Below, in pieces: positions 1-9,366 of a stretch of DNA of 64,000 nucleotides. The position numbers and the translations under genes are program-made. Within the stretch, counting starts at the first letter, position 1, and each line of letters begins with the position of its first letter. Under the pieces are notes generated by a model. It was not told the DNA's origin. It did not search any database and saw only the letters and a list, made by a program, of their open reading frames with translations. This DNA is from Lysobacteraceae bacterium NML08-0793 (GTDB lineage Bacteria > Pseudomonadota > Gammaproteobacteria > Xanthomonadales > Xanthomonadaceae), in the NCBI GenBank assembly GCA_002798275.1, contig NWQR01000001.1, positions 651,672 through 715,671 on the forward strand, given 5' to 3'.

Positions 1-56
1 TCTGATGGGGCTTGGGCTACTGATGGACAGCTAAGCGGCGTGCCGCAGGCTCAATC

Positions 57-90
57 ATCAAAACGGGCAGCCAAGACTGCCCGTTTTGAT
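57..90 (-). terminator. Terminator hairpin downstream of fghA
   Basis: A perfect 14-bp inverted repeat (57-70 with 77-90) closes a 6-nt loop about 10 bases beyond the fghA stop codon. The outer stem is A/T-rich, so either strand would end in a short T run. It probably ends the formaldehyde operon transcript and may work in both directions. Confidence 0.7.
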
Positions 91-99
91 GCGGCAAAC

Positions 100-939
100 T
101 CAACACGCCCCAAGCGCCCTGGCATGGTGGGCAATATGCTCGCCGATGAAGCTGGCAATGAAGTAATAGCTGTGATCGTAGCCCGGCTGCATGCGCAGGG
201 TCAGCGGGTGGCCGGTTTTTTCGCAGGCGGCCTTGAGCAGCTCCGGTCGCAATTGCCCAGCCAAAAACTCGTCGGCATCGCCCTGATCCACCAGCAACGG
301 CAGACGCTCGGAGAGGTTGCTGGCGACCAGTTCGGTCGTGTCGTACTGCTTCCAGGCTTCGCGGTCATCGCCAAGATAGGCGGCAAACGCCTTTTCACCC
401 CAAGGCACCTGGCTTGGGGCGACGATCGGTGAAAACGCCGACACGCTGCGATAACGACCAGGATTTTTCAGCGCGATGGAGAGTGCACCATGGCCGCCCA
501 TCGAATGCCCGCTGATGGCACGCGCGGTATTTACCGGAAAGTTCGCCTCGATCAATTCGGGCAGTTCTTCCACGATGTAGTCATACATGCGAAAGTGCTT
601 GTCCCAAGGCGCTTGGGTGGCATTGAGATAAAAGCCCGCGCCCTGCCCCAGGTCATAGCCCTCGTCATTGGGTACCTCTTCGCCGCGCGGGCTGGTGTCG
701 GGGGCGACGATGATGATGCCGTGTTCGGCAGCATGGGCTTGCGCCCCGGCCTTGGTGATGAAGTTCTGCTCGGTGCAGGTCAAGCCCGAGAGCCAATACA
801 GCACCGGGCACTTTTCCCCTGCCAGCGCCTTGGGCGGCAGATAGATACCGAAGGTCATCGGCGTGCCGGTCGTCCGAGAATCATGTCGCCAAACTTCCTG
901 ACGGCCAGCAAAGCTGGCATGAGATTCGATTTTTTCCAT
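100..939 (-). CDS. fghA: S-formylglutathione hydrolase
   Basis: Hydrolyses S-formylglutathione to formate and glutathione, the last step of glutathione-dependent formaldehyde detoxification in the cytosol. The 279-residue alpha/beta hydrolase has the nucleophile elbow GHSMGG with Ser146, an acidic residue in the VDQGDADEF stretch (about 218-225) and His256 in the YDHSYYF motif, all typical of the esterase D/FghA family. The ATG at 939 is chosen because GGAGA lies 7 bases upstream; an in-frame start at 957 lacks this. It follows the PLD-like gene by 23 bp, and frmA lies further upstream on the same strand, which supports the assignment. Length is normal for the family. Confidence 0.95.
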   Translation of the reverse strand: MEKIESHASFAGRQEVWRHDSRTTGTPMTFGIYLPPKALAGEKCPVLYWLSGLTCTEQNFITKAGAQAHAAEHGIIIVAPDTSPRGEEVPNDEGYDLGQGAGFYLNATQAPWDKHFRMYDYIVEELPELIEANFPVNTARAISGHSMGGHGALSIALKNPGRYRSVSAFSPIVAPSQVPWGEKAFAAYLGDDREAWKQYDTTELVASNLSERLPLLVDQGDADEFLAGQLRPELLKAACEKTGHPLTLRMQPGYDHSYYFIASFIGEHIAHHARALGAC

Positions 940-962
940 GGAATATCTCCAAGCCATTGATA

Positions 963-1682
963 TTAATCAACCACCATATCCTCAGGCCATAAAAAGTAAC
1001 CACCAAACTTTTTACTAAGCCGAAATTCACCACCAGCCTCTTTGCCTTTGCCCGTGAGATAAGGCTTGCCATCGCGGTCTTCCAACAAACCTGCTGCCAT
1101 CAACTTTTCAAGTAACTGGGCTGTTTTCATGCCGTGTTTACCTGCCAGCTTCGATGAGGTCAATTTGCTACCTGCCATGGAATCATCTTCATCGCCATTA
1201 TCTGTATCGGCACTGACATCACTATTAGCTGCCGGGACGCGCTCCATCGAAATCCGCACCTCCTCGCTAATTCGAATGATACGCTGCGCTTCTTCATAGG
1301 CATCCCTGTAAAGCTCATGATCCTCTGACTTACGAAACAAAATGCCCATTTCATTATTGTTGACCTGACTAAACTCATACAGGTTTAGGCTGGTCACAAT
1401 GCAATTTTCTTCATTGAGATAGCACTTGGCATGCAGGTTCTTGCAGAAGCTGGTGCGCACATAAGTCAGCGCATTTAGCCAGGCAATTTCCTCCGGCTGC
1501 AACTCGCTCTTTCCATACACAATCCGCACGTCAATCTTGAGCCGATTCTTATCGGCCAACAGCTCTTTGATACGGTCGTTGAGCTTTAAAAATGGGCTGA
1601 TCAGAATCACCCTCTCCCGGGCATCCTTGATAAGCTCCTCAAGAAAGTAGTTGGTTGCGCTGGTATTGAGAAATTTGGCCAT
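963..1682 (-). CDS. Phospholipase D-like single-HKD protein with C-terminal helical domain
   Basis: A 239-residue protein of the phospholipase D/nuclease superfamily with one HKD-type motif. His84 and Lys86 (LHAKCY), Ser98, Asn100 and Glu111 (NNNEMG) fit the active-site pattern, so a homodimer would be needed to build a site. An acidic linker (about 150-168) leads to a C-terminal segment (about 170-239) that looks like a small winged-helix or KilA-C-like domain. No signal peptide or membrane segment is seen. The gene is visibly more AT-rich than its neighbours and separates frmRA and the ICMT-like gene from fghA, suggesting insertion of a foreign gene. Substrate (lipid or nucleic acid) is unknown; a nuclease or defence role is possible but unproven. 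Confidence 0.75.
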   Translation of the reverse strand: MAKFLNTSATNYFLEELIKDARERVILISPFLKLNDRIKELLADKNRLKIDVRIVYGKSELQPEEIAWLNALTYVRTSFCKNLHAKCYLNEENCIVTSLNLYEFSQVNNNEMGILFRKSEDHELYRDAYEEAQRIIRISEEVRISMERVPAANSDVSADTDNGDEDDSMAGSKLTSSKLAGKHGMKTAQLLEKLMAAGLLEDRDGKPYLTGKGKEAGGEFRLSKKFGGYFLWPEDMVVD

Positions 1683-1789
1683 AACAATGCCCCAAGGTGA
1701 AGAAGCAAGAATCCTAACTCACAATCCCTCTAACACAGATGAGTAAATTCAATGTCAGGAGACCGCGGCAGCACAATGCCCAATAGCCA

Positions 1790-2257
1790 TCAACACCATC
1801 GCCGCACCCGGCGCAGGTACTCGGCATAAGGCTCGCCAAACTTTTGCAGCAGGATGCGTTCTTCTGGTTTTATCTGGAAAAAATGCAGCCAAATGACAGC
1901 CAGCGGCACGCCCGGCAGCGCCAGTGGATGCGCCAGCCATAGCCCCCAGCCCATCAGGCAGCACACCATGCCCAGATACATCGGGTTGCGGCTATGGGCA
2001 AAGATGCCGGTACTGACGATTTGGCTGGCCGTATCCGGCTGCACCGGGTTGACGCTGGTGCGATGACGGCGAAAAGCCCGCACGCCCAGCATGGCGATGA
2101 CCACGCCAGTTGCAACCCAAACCGCAGCCAGTGAGGCTTTCATCGGCAACGACAATGGCAGTACCCACTGCGGCGTGAGGCGCGTAATGGCATACATCGC
2201 TGCGGCCAGTATCGCCACCAGCAGCAGTGGCGGTATTTTCAGTTCCAACGCGCGCAT
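1790..2257 (-). CDS. Isoprenylcysteine carboxyl methyltransferase-like membrane protein
   Basis: A 155-residue integral membrane protein with about four hydrophobic segments and the C-terminal signature of the ICMT/PEMT-like family: SRNPMYLG near residue 93, then a KPEER motif and a FGEPYAEYLRRVRRW tail. Members bind S-adenosylmethionine through these conserved C-terminal residues and methylate lipids or small molecules; the bacterial substrates are mostly unknown. It starts 5 bp after the frmA stop, so it is almost certainly cotranscribed with frmR-frmA and under FrmR control. Why a membrane methyltransferase is in the formaldehyde operon is not evident. Confidence 0.8.
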   Translation of the reverse strand: MRALELKIPPLLLVAILAAAMYAITRLTPQWVLPLSLPMKASLAAVWVATGVVIAMLGVRAFRRHRTSVNPVQPDTASQIVSTGIFAHSRNPMYLGMVCCLMGWGLWLAHPLALPGVPLAVIWLHFFQIKPEERILLQKFGEPYAEYLRRVRRWC

Positions 2258-2262
2258 GAGTT

Positions 2263-3414
<1,152 letters not shown>

Positions 3415-3708
3415 TTATTTCAGATAGGAACGCACCAAAGCAACCACTTCACTGATGGCCTGGTGCATGTGCAAATGTTCGGGGTCGGTGCTGTCCTCGC
3501 AGCCGACATGACCGAAGGTTTCGTGCAGATGGCCTTGCAGAACTTCCGCCATCAGGCCGTTGATGCCGCCACGCATCGCGGCAAGCTGTTGCAGTACATC
3601 GCTGCAACTGCTGCCCTCCTCAATGGCGCGCTCCAAGCTCTCTGCCTGTCCGCGAATCCGGCGCAGGCGGGTGATGGCTTTTTTCTTTTCAGCAGGGCTG
3701 TGTGGCAT
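3415..3708 (-). CDS. frmR: Formaldehyde-responsive repressor FrmR (CsoR/RcnR family)
   Basis: An all-helical tetrameric repressor of the DUF156 family. The 97-residue protein starts MPHSPAEKK and keeps Pro2 and Cys35, the two residues that formaldehyde crosslinks in E. coli FrmR, as well as His60. It carries a slightly longer His-rich segment after residue 60 than E. coli FrmR, so some metal response cannot be excluded. The ATG at 3708 is set by GGAGGGG just upstream; the longer frame to 4002 runs into the phosphate transporter gene. It heads the operon frmR-frmA-ICMT and has a matching operator in its own promoter. Confidence 0.93.
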   Translation of the reverse strand: MPHSPAEKKKAITRLRRIRGQAESLERAIEEGSSCSDVLQQLAAMRGGINGLMAEVLQGHLHETFGHVGCEDSTDPEHLHMHQAISEVVALVRSYLK

Positions 3709-3718
3709 GACCCCTCCA

Positions 3719-3735
3719 ATACTGGGGGGGAGTAT
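3719..3735 (-). promoter_or_regulatory. FrmR operator (palindrome with G/C tract)
   Basis: ATACT-G7-AGTAT is a perfect inverted repeat around a seven-base G/C tract, the arrangement known for RcnR/FrmR sites. It overlaps the -10 hexamer of the frmR promoter and lies 11 bases before the frmR start, which fits autorepression by promoter occlusion. Confidence 0.8.
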
Positions 3736-3759
3736 ATGACAAGCCCGAATCAGTGCCAA
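3731..3759 (-). promoter_or_regulatory. frmR promoter
   Basis: On the minus strand TTGGCA (3759-3754) is separated by exactly 17 bases from TATACT (3736-3731). The predicted start is near 3724, inside the FrmR palindrome, leaving a leader of about 16 bases before the frmR ATG. Confidence 0.7.
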
Positions 3760-3762
3760 CAA

Positions 3763-3785
3763 AAAGCGGGCACATGGCCCGCTTT
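3763..3785 (-). terminator. Terminator of the phosphate transporter gene
   Basis: An 8-bp stem (3763-3770 with 3778-3785) and 7-nt loop, followed on the minus strand by a T run. It lies 21 bases after the transporter stop codon and separates that gene from the frmR promoter. Confidence 0.75.
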
Positions 3786-3806
3786 GCAAGACGCCTCGCG
3801 CAAGCA

Positions 3807-5297
3807 TCAGCGCATGGTATGGGTCAGCACCCAGAACAGCAGCGCCGAAAGCACTGCGGAAATCGGTACCGTTACCACCCAGGCCGCAGCCACGGTGACA
3901 AAATGCGAACGGCGCACCAACTTGCGGCGGGCACGTTCTTCCGGTGCCAGCGGCTTGCCCTTGCGGATGCCAAGCTGGCGCGCACGGCGCTCGGAATGCC
4001 ATTCACGGAAGAAGCCCACGCCAAAAATTGCCCCCACGGCGATATGGGTGGAGCTGACCGGCAGCCCCAGCCAAGAGGCCACGATGACCGTAACAGCCGC
4101 AGAAAGCGCCACGCAGTAGGCGCGCATCGGGTTGAGCTTGGTGATTTGACTGCCCACCAGACGAATCAGCCGCGGCCCGAACAGCAGCAGACCAAAACTG
4201 ATGCCCAGCGCGCCGATGGCCATCACCCACAGCGGGATACCCACCTGGCCTTGCACATTGCCGGCCTGGACGGCGTGCACAATCGCTGCCAAGGGGCCGA
4301 CCGCATTGGCCACATCATTGGCGCCATGCGCAAAGGAGAGCAATGCCGCCGAGCACACCAGCGGGATACCGAACAGTTTGCGGATGGATTTTTTGCGGTT
4401 TTCCAATCCCTGCGACTGGCGCTTGACCATCGGCACTGACACCAGCCAGACCAGCACGCCCAGTACCAAGCCAATCAGTAGCGCGGATTCCAAGCCAATC
4501 TTGACCACCTTGGACAAGCCCTTCAGTGCCAGATAGGCTCCGAACGCCCCCGCCATGAAACCAATCAGCACCGGCACCCAGCGTCTGGCCGCCGCAATTT
4601 TGTCCTGCTGATAGAGAATCTGTGCCTTGATGAAGGCCAAAAATGCTGCTGCGATAATCCCGCCCAGAACTGGCGAAATCACCCAGCTGGCGGCAATCCT
4701 GACCAGCCCCGGCCAGTTCACCGAAGCCATACCGGCGGCAACCACCCCGGCGCCAACCACGCCACCGACAATCGAATGCGTGGTCGATACCGGCGCCCCA
4801 ATCACGGTGGCTAGGTTCAGCCACAACGCGGCGGCCAGCAAGGCGGCCAGCATCGCCAGCACGAAGGTTCGGCTGTTACTGACGGCTTCGGGCGCAATAA
4901 TCCCCGAGGCGACGGTATTGACCACATCGCCACCGGCAATCAGTGCGCCAGCCGTTTCAAAAATCGCGGCAATAATCAGTGCGCTGCCCAAGGTGAGGGC
5001 ATTGGCGCCCACCGCCGGCCCCATATTATTGGCAACGTCATTGGCGCCGATATTGAGCGCCATATAGGCACCGATCACGGTGGCCGCCACCACCACGAAG
5101 GTGCCGGGCTGCACGCCGATGAATGCCAGCGACGCGGCCGCCACCAACACCACGAAAGCGATAGCGATGCCCGGTGCAATCAGCGGTCTGGCAACAAAAG
5201 TGGTGGCACGCTCAAGCAGGCCGATGCGGCTCAAGTCCTTGTCGAGCGTTTTCCAGCGGGCGGGCGGGCGGGCATTGGGATCGTTGGGCGATGACAT
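3807..5297 (-). CDS. Inorganic phosphate transporter, PiT family
   Basis: A 496-residue inner-membrane carrier for phosphate, in this family usually proton-coupled uptake of metal-phosphate complexes. Two copies of the family signature GANDVAN are present, near residues 84-90 and 325-331, each inside one of the two inverted membrane halves. About ten to twelve hydrophobic segments are visible, with a cytosolic N-terminal extension of about 40 residues and a charged central loop near 295-310. The gene is transcribed alone, with its own terminator. No phoU-like partner is adjacent. The family is certain; whether it is a PitA ortholog is not. Confidence 0.92.
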   Translation of the reverse strand: MSSPNDPNARPPARWKTLDKDLSRIGLLERATTFVARPLIAPGIAIAFVVLVAAASLAFIGVQPGTFVVVAATVIGAYMALNIGANDVANNMGPAVGANALTLGSALIIAAIFETAGALIAGGDVVNTVASGIIAPEAVSNSRTFVLAMLAALLAAALWLNLATVIGAPVSTTHSIVGGVVGAGVVAAGMASVNWPGLVRIAASWVISPVLGGIIAAAFLAFIKAQILYQQDKIAAARRWVPVLIGFMAGAFGAYLALKGLSKVVKIGLESALLIGLVLGVLVWLVSVPMVKRQSQGLENRKKSIRKLFGIPLVCSAALLSFAHGANDVANAVGPLAAIVHAVQAGNVQGQVGIPLWVMAIGALGISFGLLLFGPRLIRLVGSQITKLNPMRAYCVALSAAVTVIVASWLGLPVSSTHIAVGAIFGVGFFREWHSERRARQLGIRKGKPLAPEERARRKLVRRSHFVTVAAAWVVTVPISAVLSALLFWVLTHTMR

Positions 5298-5356
5298 AAG
5301 CCAATTTTGTCATTACTTCAGCAGTTCGCGCTTGATTTTCCGCAAGCACAACCGGA

Positions 5357-5812
5357 TTAGTGTGCAGGTTTATCCAAGCTGCGTAGGATCGCGGCCAGTT
5401 CCGGCTCTTCGACCTCGGCAGCGGCTTCGGCAAGCGGCCACCAACGCCGTTCGCGGATACTGGCTTCTGGATAACCGTCGGCCAGCTCCACGTCTTCCAT
5501 CATGAACACCACCACTTCGACCGGCTGGGTGAAGTCCTCGACCAACACGCTGGCATAGTGATAGCGCCCCAGCGGTTCGGCGCGCACCCGGCCACGGGCA
5601 CCGGCTTCTTCCCAGGCTTCCTGCTGGGCAGAGCCGGGCAAATCGCTGCCGGCCATTGGCCAGCCCTTGGGCAAAATCCAGCGCCCTTGGCGCTTGCTGG
5701 TAATCAGCAGCACCTCGCGGCGCCCTTCGCAAACACGCAGGCACAGTGCGGCCACTTGCAGGCGTTCTGGCCGTACCCCCAGCAAATCAAGCAACAGGCG
5801 TCTAAATCCCAT
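5357..5812 (-). CDS. NUDIX hydrolase
   Basis: A 151-residue protein of the NUDIX family, which splits nucleoside diphosphates linked to another group. The box is recognisable in LPKGWPMAGSDLPGSAQQEAW and the following EEAG, ending in the metal-binding E-x-x-E-E-x-G core. The first Glu of the canonical GX5E is Ser and the Arg of REUXEE is Gln, as in the diphosphoinositol-polyphosphate-like subgroup, so the substrate is open. It lies between ftsZ and the phosphate transporter, where many gammaproteobacteria have lpxC. Confidence 0.85.
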   Translation of the reverse strand: MGFRRLLLDLLGVRPERLQVAALCLRVCEGRREVLLITSKRQGRWILPKGWPMAGSDLPGSAQQEAWEEAGARGRVRAEPLGRYHYASVLVEDFTQPVEVVVFMMEDVELADGYPEASIRERRWWPLAEAAAEVEEPELAAILRSLDKPAH

Positions 5813-5841
5813 GTCCGTGATCCTTGTTCATGCGCCCATTT

Positions 5842-5873
5842 TGCGCCCGTACACCGCAAGATGCACGGGCGCA
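5842..5873. other. Hairpin between ftsZ and the NUDIX gene
   Basis: A 9-bp GC-rich inverted repeat (5842-5850 with 5865-5873) around a 14-base loop lies just after ftsZ. No T run follows on either strand, so it is at best a weak or factor-assisted terminator of the division cluster, or an mRNA-stabilising structure. Confidence 0.35.
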
Positions 5874-5883
5874 GAGAGCCTCA

Positions 5884-7146
5884 TCAATCGGCTTGACGAC
5901 GCAGGAAGGCCGGGATGTCGAGATAATCGGCACCGCCGAAGTCCGCCGCCTTGGGCGCAGCTTCCGCTGCCGGGCTGCTGCCCTGTGCAGCACCACGACG
6001 CAGCCCGGAAGCCAGACCCTGTGCCGGGTTGAAGCCGGCGGTCGGCACATCGTCAATCGGCAGCCCGGTGGTGCCATCGCGCTTAACCACGCCCACATCC
6101 GGCACGATTTCCATTTGCGGCTTGGCACGGCGCACCGGCTCGAAACTGCCGCCGAAATCATTGCGCACCGGCGCGCGCTGGACACTGCGGTTGAGGCCGG
6201 TTGCCACCACCGTAACCTTGATTTCGTCCTGCATGTCCGGCTCGATTGAAGTACCGATGATGACCGTGGCATCTTCGGCCGCGAACTCGTGCACCACCCG
6301 ACCAATTTCCTCGAACTCGGCCATGGTGATGTCCGCGCCGGAGGTGATGTTGACCAGAATGCCATTGGCGCCATGCAGATTGATGTCGTCAAGCAACGGG
6401 TTCTGCACGGCCGCCTCGGCAGCCGCCTGGGCGCGGTCATCGCCACGGGCAATGCCGGTGCCCATCATCGCCAGCCCCATTTCGTTCATCACCGTCTTGA
6501 CGTCGGCAAAGTCCACGTTGATAAGACCCGGACGCACAATCAAATCGGCAATGCCCTGCACTGCGCCATGCAGCACATTGTTGGCTTCGCGGAAGGCCTG
6601 CGCCATGGTGGCATTGCGTCCCAAGACGGTCAGCAGCTTTTCGTTCGGGATGGTGATCAGCGAATCCACATGCTGAGCCAGTTCTTCGATGCCCTTCATC
6701 GCCACCTGCATGCGGCGCTTGCCTTCAAACGGGAACGGCTTGGTTACCACCGCCACGGTTAGGATGCCCATTTCCTTGGCGAGCTGCGCCACCACCGGCG
6801 CAGCACCGGTGCCGGTGCCGCCCCCCATGCCGGCGGTGATGAACACCATATCCGCGCCTTGCAGGGCATCCATGATGCGCTCGCGGTCTTCCAGCGCGGC
6901 CTGGCGGCCGACTTCCGGGTTGGCACCGGCGCCAAGCCCCTTGGTGACATTGCTGCCCAGTTGCAGCTGCAATTTGGTTCCGCTGCCACTGATGGCCTGT
7001 GCGTCGGTATTGGCGGTAATCAGTTCAACCCCCTGCAACTGACTTGCCACCATGTGCGCCACGGCGTTGCCGCCGCCGCCGCCCACGCCGACCACCTTGA
7101 TGACTGCATTGGGCGCCATCTTTTCCATCAATTCAAAACTTGCCAT
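5884..7146 (-). CDS. ftsZ: Cell division GTPase FtsZ
   Basis: The tubulin homolog that polymerises into the Z ring. The 420-residue protein has an N-terminal GTPase domain with the tubulin signature [10 protein letters not shown] (about 108-117), the synergy-loop region around [11 protein letters not shown] (about 205) and a C-terminal peptide [11 protein letters not shown] that docks FtsA and other partners. The ATG at 7146 is chosen by homology (MASFELME) and an AGGA element upstream. The frame remains open for 53 more codons upstream to 7305, but that stretch does not resemble FtsZ. It is the last gene of the dcw cluster, 211 bp after ftsA, so it may have its own promoters there. Confidence 0.98.
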   Translation of the reverse strand: MASFELMEKMAPNAVIKVVGVGGGGGNAVAHMVASQLQGVELITANTDAQAISGSGTKLQLQLGSNVTKGLGAGANPEVGRQAALEDRERIMDALQGADMVFITAGMGGGTGTGAAPVVAQLAKEMGILTVAVVTKPFPFEGKRRMQVAMKGIEELAQHVDSLITIPNEKLLTVLGRNATMAQAFREANNVLHGAVQGIADLIVRPGLINVDFADVKTVMNEMGLAMMGTGIARGDDRAQAAAEAAVQNPLLDDINLHGANGILVNITSGADITMAEFEEIGRVVHEFAAEDATVIIGTSIEPDMQDEIKVTVVATGLNRSVQRAPVRNDFGGSFEPVRRAKPQMEIVPDVGVVKRDGTTGLPIDDVPTAGFNPAQGLASGLRRGAAQGSSPAAEAAPKAADFGGADYLDIPAFLRRQAD

Positions 7147-7357
7147 ACCGTTAGTCCTCTCTGTTTGTGCGTTGTTTTCTGTTTTGCCGGGCGCTGGAAC
7201 TTCTTGTTGAGTCGTTTCCATCTGTCCGGCAGGCGTTGCTGCTTTCATGATTTGTGCCACCAGTTCACGGGACTTTTCAGCCACCGATACCACTCTCACC
7301 ACCATCCACCTCCTCTTTGCTTGCCTCCTGCATCACTCACCGCAACGTGCCAGCCCA

Positions 7358-8596
7358 TCAAAACTGGCCGTTGTACCAATCTTTCAATTTCTTGATGAAG
7401 CCAAAACTGCGACCTGCCGGCAGCAGGCTGCGGGTCCGTGGCGCATCCATTCGGCTGCCCATCAGCAGCAGCCCGACGCCCGTGGCATGCACCGGGTTGC
7501 CGACCACTTCGGCAAGACCGGCCACATGCTGCGGGATGCCGATACGCACCGGCATTTGCAACATTTCTTCGGCCAGCTCCACCACGCCTTCCATCTTCGC
7601 GCCGCCGCCGGTCAGCACCATGCCGGCGCGCACCAGTTCCTCGAACCCGGAACGACGCAGCTCGGCCTGCACCATCTCGAAAATCTCCTCGTAGCGCCCC
7701 TGTACGGCCTGCGCCAGCGCATGTCGCGGCAGTCGGCGTGGCGGACGATCGCCAACGCTCGGCACCTGGATGGATTCTTCGGCAGTCGCCATCTGCGCCA
7801 GCGCGCAGGCATAGCGCACCTTGATTTGCTCGGCCTCGGGCGTGGGCGTGCGCAGCATGTGGGCGATGTCATTGGTCACATGGTCGCCGGCAATCGGTAG
7901 CGATGCGGTATGCGCAATCGCGCCCTGCACGAACACGGCGATATCGGTCGTGCCAGCACCGATATCCACCAGCACTACGCCCAGCTCGCGCTCATCATCG
8001 GTCAACACCGCCTCGCTCGATGCCAGCGCGGAAAGAATCAGGTCATCCACCGCCAGGCCGCAGCGCTGCACGCATTTGCTGATATTGGTCGCAGCCGATT
8101 GTGCGCAGGTCACCAGATGCGCATGCACTTCTAGACGGATGCCACTCATGCCGACCGGGTTTTTGATGCCCTCTTGCGAGCTATCCAGTACATATTCGCG
8201 GGCGATGGCATGCAGGATGCGCTGATCGGAAGGAATCGCCACCGCCTTGGCAGCTTCCAGTGCGCGCTCCATGTCGCTATGCGTCACTTCGCCATCGCGC
8301 AGCGGCTCCATTCCCTGCGAATTGCGGCACTGCACATGATTGCCGCTGATCGAGGCATATACCGAGCGAATCTCGCAACCGGCCATCAGCTCGGCTTCTT
8401 CAATCGCGCGCTGAATCGACTGCACGGTGGAATCAATATCCACCACCACGCCGCGACGCAGGCCGCGCGATTCGTGGCTGCCCACGCCAATCACTTCAAT
8501 CGGCAGGCCGGGGGTGTACTCGCCCACCAGCGCGGTCACCTTGGAGGTGCCGATATCCAGACCAACGATGAGGGTTTTATCGCCTTTGCGGTTCAT
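7358..8596 (-). CDS. ftsA: Cell division protein FtsA
   Basis: An actin-fold ATPase that tethers FtsZ to the membrane and activates septal synthesis. The 412-residue protein shows the phosphate-1 loop LDIGTSKV near residue 14, the VDIGAGTTD phosphate-2 motif near 213, and a C-terminal amphipathic tail (FGFIKKLKDWYNGQF) that acts as a membrane-targeting helix. The start codon overlaps the ftsQ stop by 4 bp (ATGA), indicating translational coupling. Confidence 0.98.
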   Translation of the reverse strand: MNRKGDKTLIVGLDIGTSKVTALVGEYTPGLPIEVIGVGSHESRGLRRGVVVDIDSTVQSIQRAIEEAELMAGCEIRSVYASISGNHVQCRNSQGMEPLRDGEVTHSDMERALEAAKAVAIPSDQRILHAIAREYVLDSSQEGIKNPVGMSGIRLEVHAHLVTCAQSAATNISKCVQRCGLAVDDLILSALASSEAVLTDDERELGVVLVDIGAGTTDIAVFVQGAIAHTASLPIAGDHVTNDIAHMLRTPTPEAEQIKVRYACALAQMATAEESIQVPSVGDRPPRRLPRHALAQAVQGRYEEIFEMVQAELRRSGFEELVRAGMVLTGGGAKMEGVVELAEEMLQMPVRIGIPQHVAGLAEVVGNPVHATGVGLLLMGSRMDAPRTRSLLPAGRSFGFIKKLKDWYNGQF

Positions 8597-9366
8597 GCGA
8601 CTGCCCCTTGGGGAAGATAAACAGGAATGGGGAGAGAAAAACGGTCAAGACTTGCGCTTTTCGGGCTGTCGCTCCAACGCAGCGCAAAGCCGTTGGCATA
8701 GCGCAGATCGGCGCGCTGCAAGGTTTTGCCAGGCGGCGCAATCAACTGCGGCAACAGCCGTGCAAAGCGGCGAATGCGCGGCTCGGCATCATGCCGACCG
8801 ACAATCACTTCCAAGCCGTTGTCAAACTGAATCGACCAACTGCCACGCGCATCCAGACGCAGCCCGGTAACATCCAGCCCGGTCGGGGCAAACCATTCGC
8901 GCGACTGGTTATACAGCGCGACGACTTCTTCCGTCCGGCGCGGGTCGCCGCCCAGTTGCGGCAAGCCCTCGGGCAAGGCATCGCCCATCACCGCGCGCGG
9001 ATACAGGCTGCCGCGCTCGGAAAGCAGCAAATCCTCATCCCATAGGGCAAACGGGCGATGCTCAAGAATCTTCACTTGCAGCACATCCGGCCATTTCTTG
9101 CTGATTTGGGCTTCTTCCACCCAAGGCAGGCGCTCCACCGCCTGCTGCACCTCTTGCAGACGAATGGCGAAAAAACCCTGCGCCGCATAGGGCTTGAGCA
9201 CTTGCTGCAACTGCGCCGCATCGACATGGCGAAACTCGCTGGTAACTTGCAGCTTCGACAGCGGAAAGCGCTCGGCACCCATCCAGCCGTTCATCACCGC
9301 CACTACCGGCAGGGCAATCACCGCGGTAGCCAGCACGATGCCAAGGATGCGGGTCAACACCTTCAT
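8593..9366 (-). CDS. ftsQ: Cell division protein FtsQ
   Basis: A bitopic divisome scaffold that links early and late division proteins. The 257-residue protein has a very short cytosolic tail, one membrane segment (about 6-26), then a periplasmic POTRA domain (from about FPLSKLQVTSEFRHV) and the beta domain. The ATG at 9366 is preferred over an in-frame start at 9393 because it overlaps the ddl stop as ATGA. FtsQ binds the FtsB-FtsL complex; ftsL is in the same cluster. Confidence 0.95.
   Translation of the reverse strand: MKVLTRILGIVLATAVIALPVVAVMNGWMGAERFPLSKLQVTSEFRHVDAAQLQQVLKPYAAQGFFAIRLQEVQQAVERLPWVEEAQISKKWPDVLQVKILEHRPFALWDEDLLLSERGSLYPRAVMGDALPEGLPQLGGDPRRTEEVVALYNQSREWFAPTGLDVTGLRLDARGSWSIQFDNGLEVIVGRHDAEPRIRRFARLLPQLIAPPGKTLQRADLRYANGFALRWSDSPKSASLDRFSLPIPVYLPQGAVA

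Noticed and set aside
5842..5873. A strong rho-independent terminator after ftsZ
   Set aside because: The stem is good but there is no T run on either strand and the loop is 14 bases, so only a weak hairpin is recorded.
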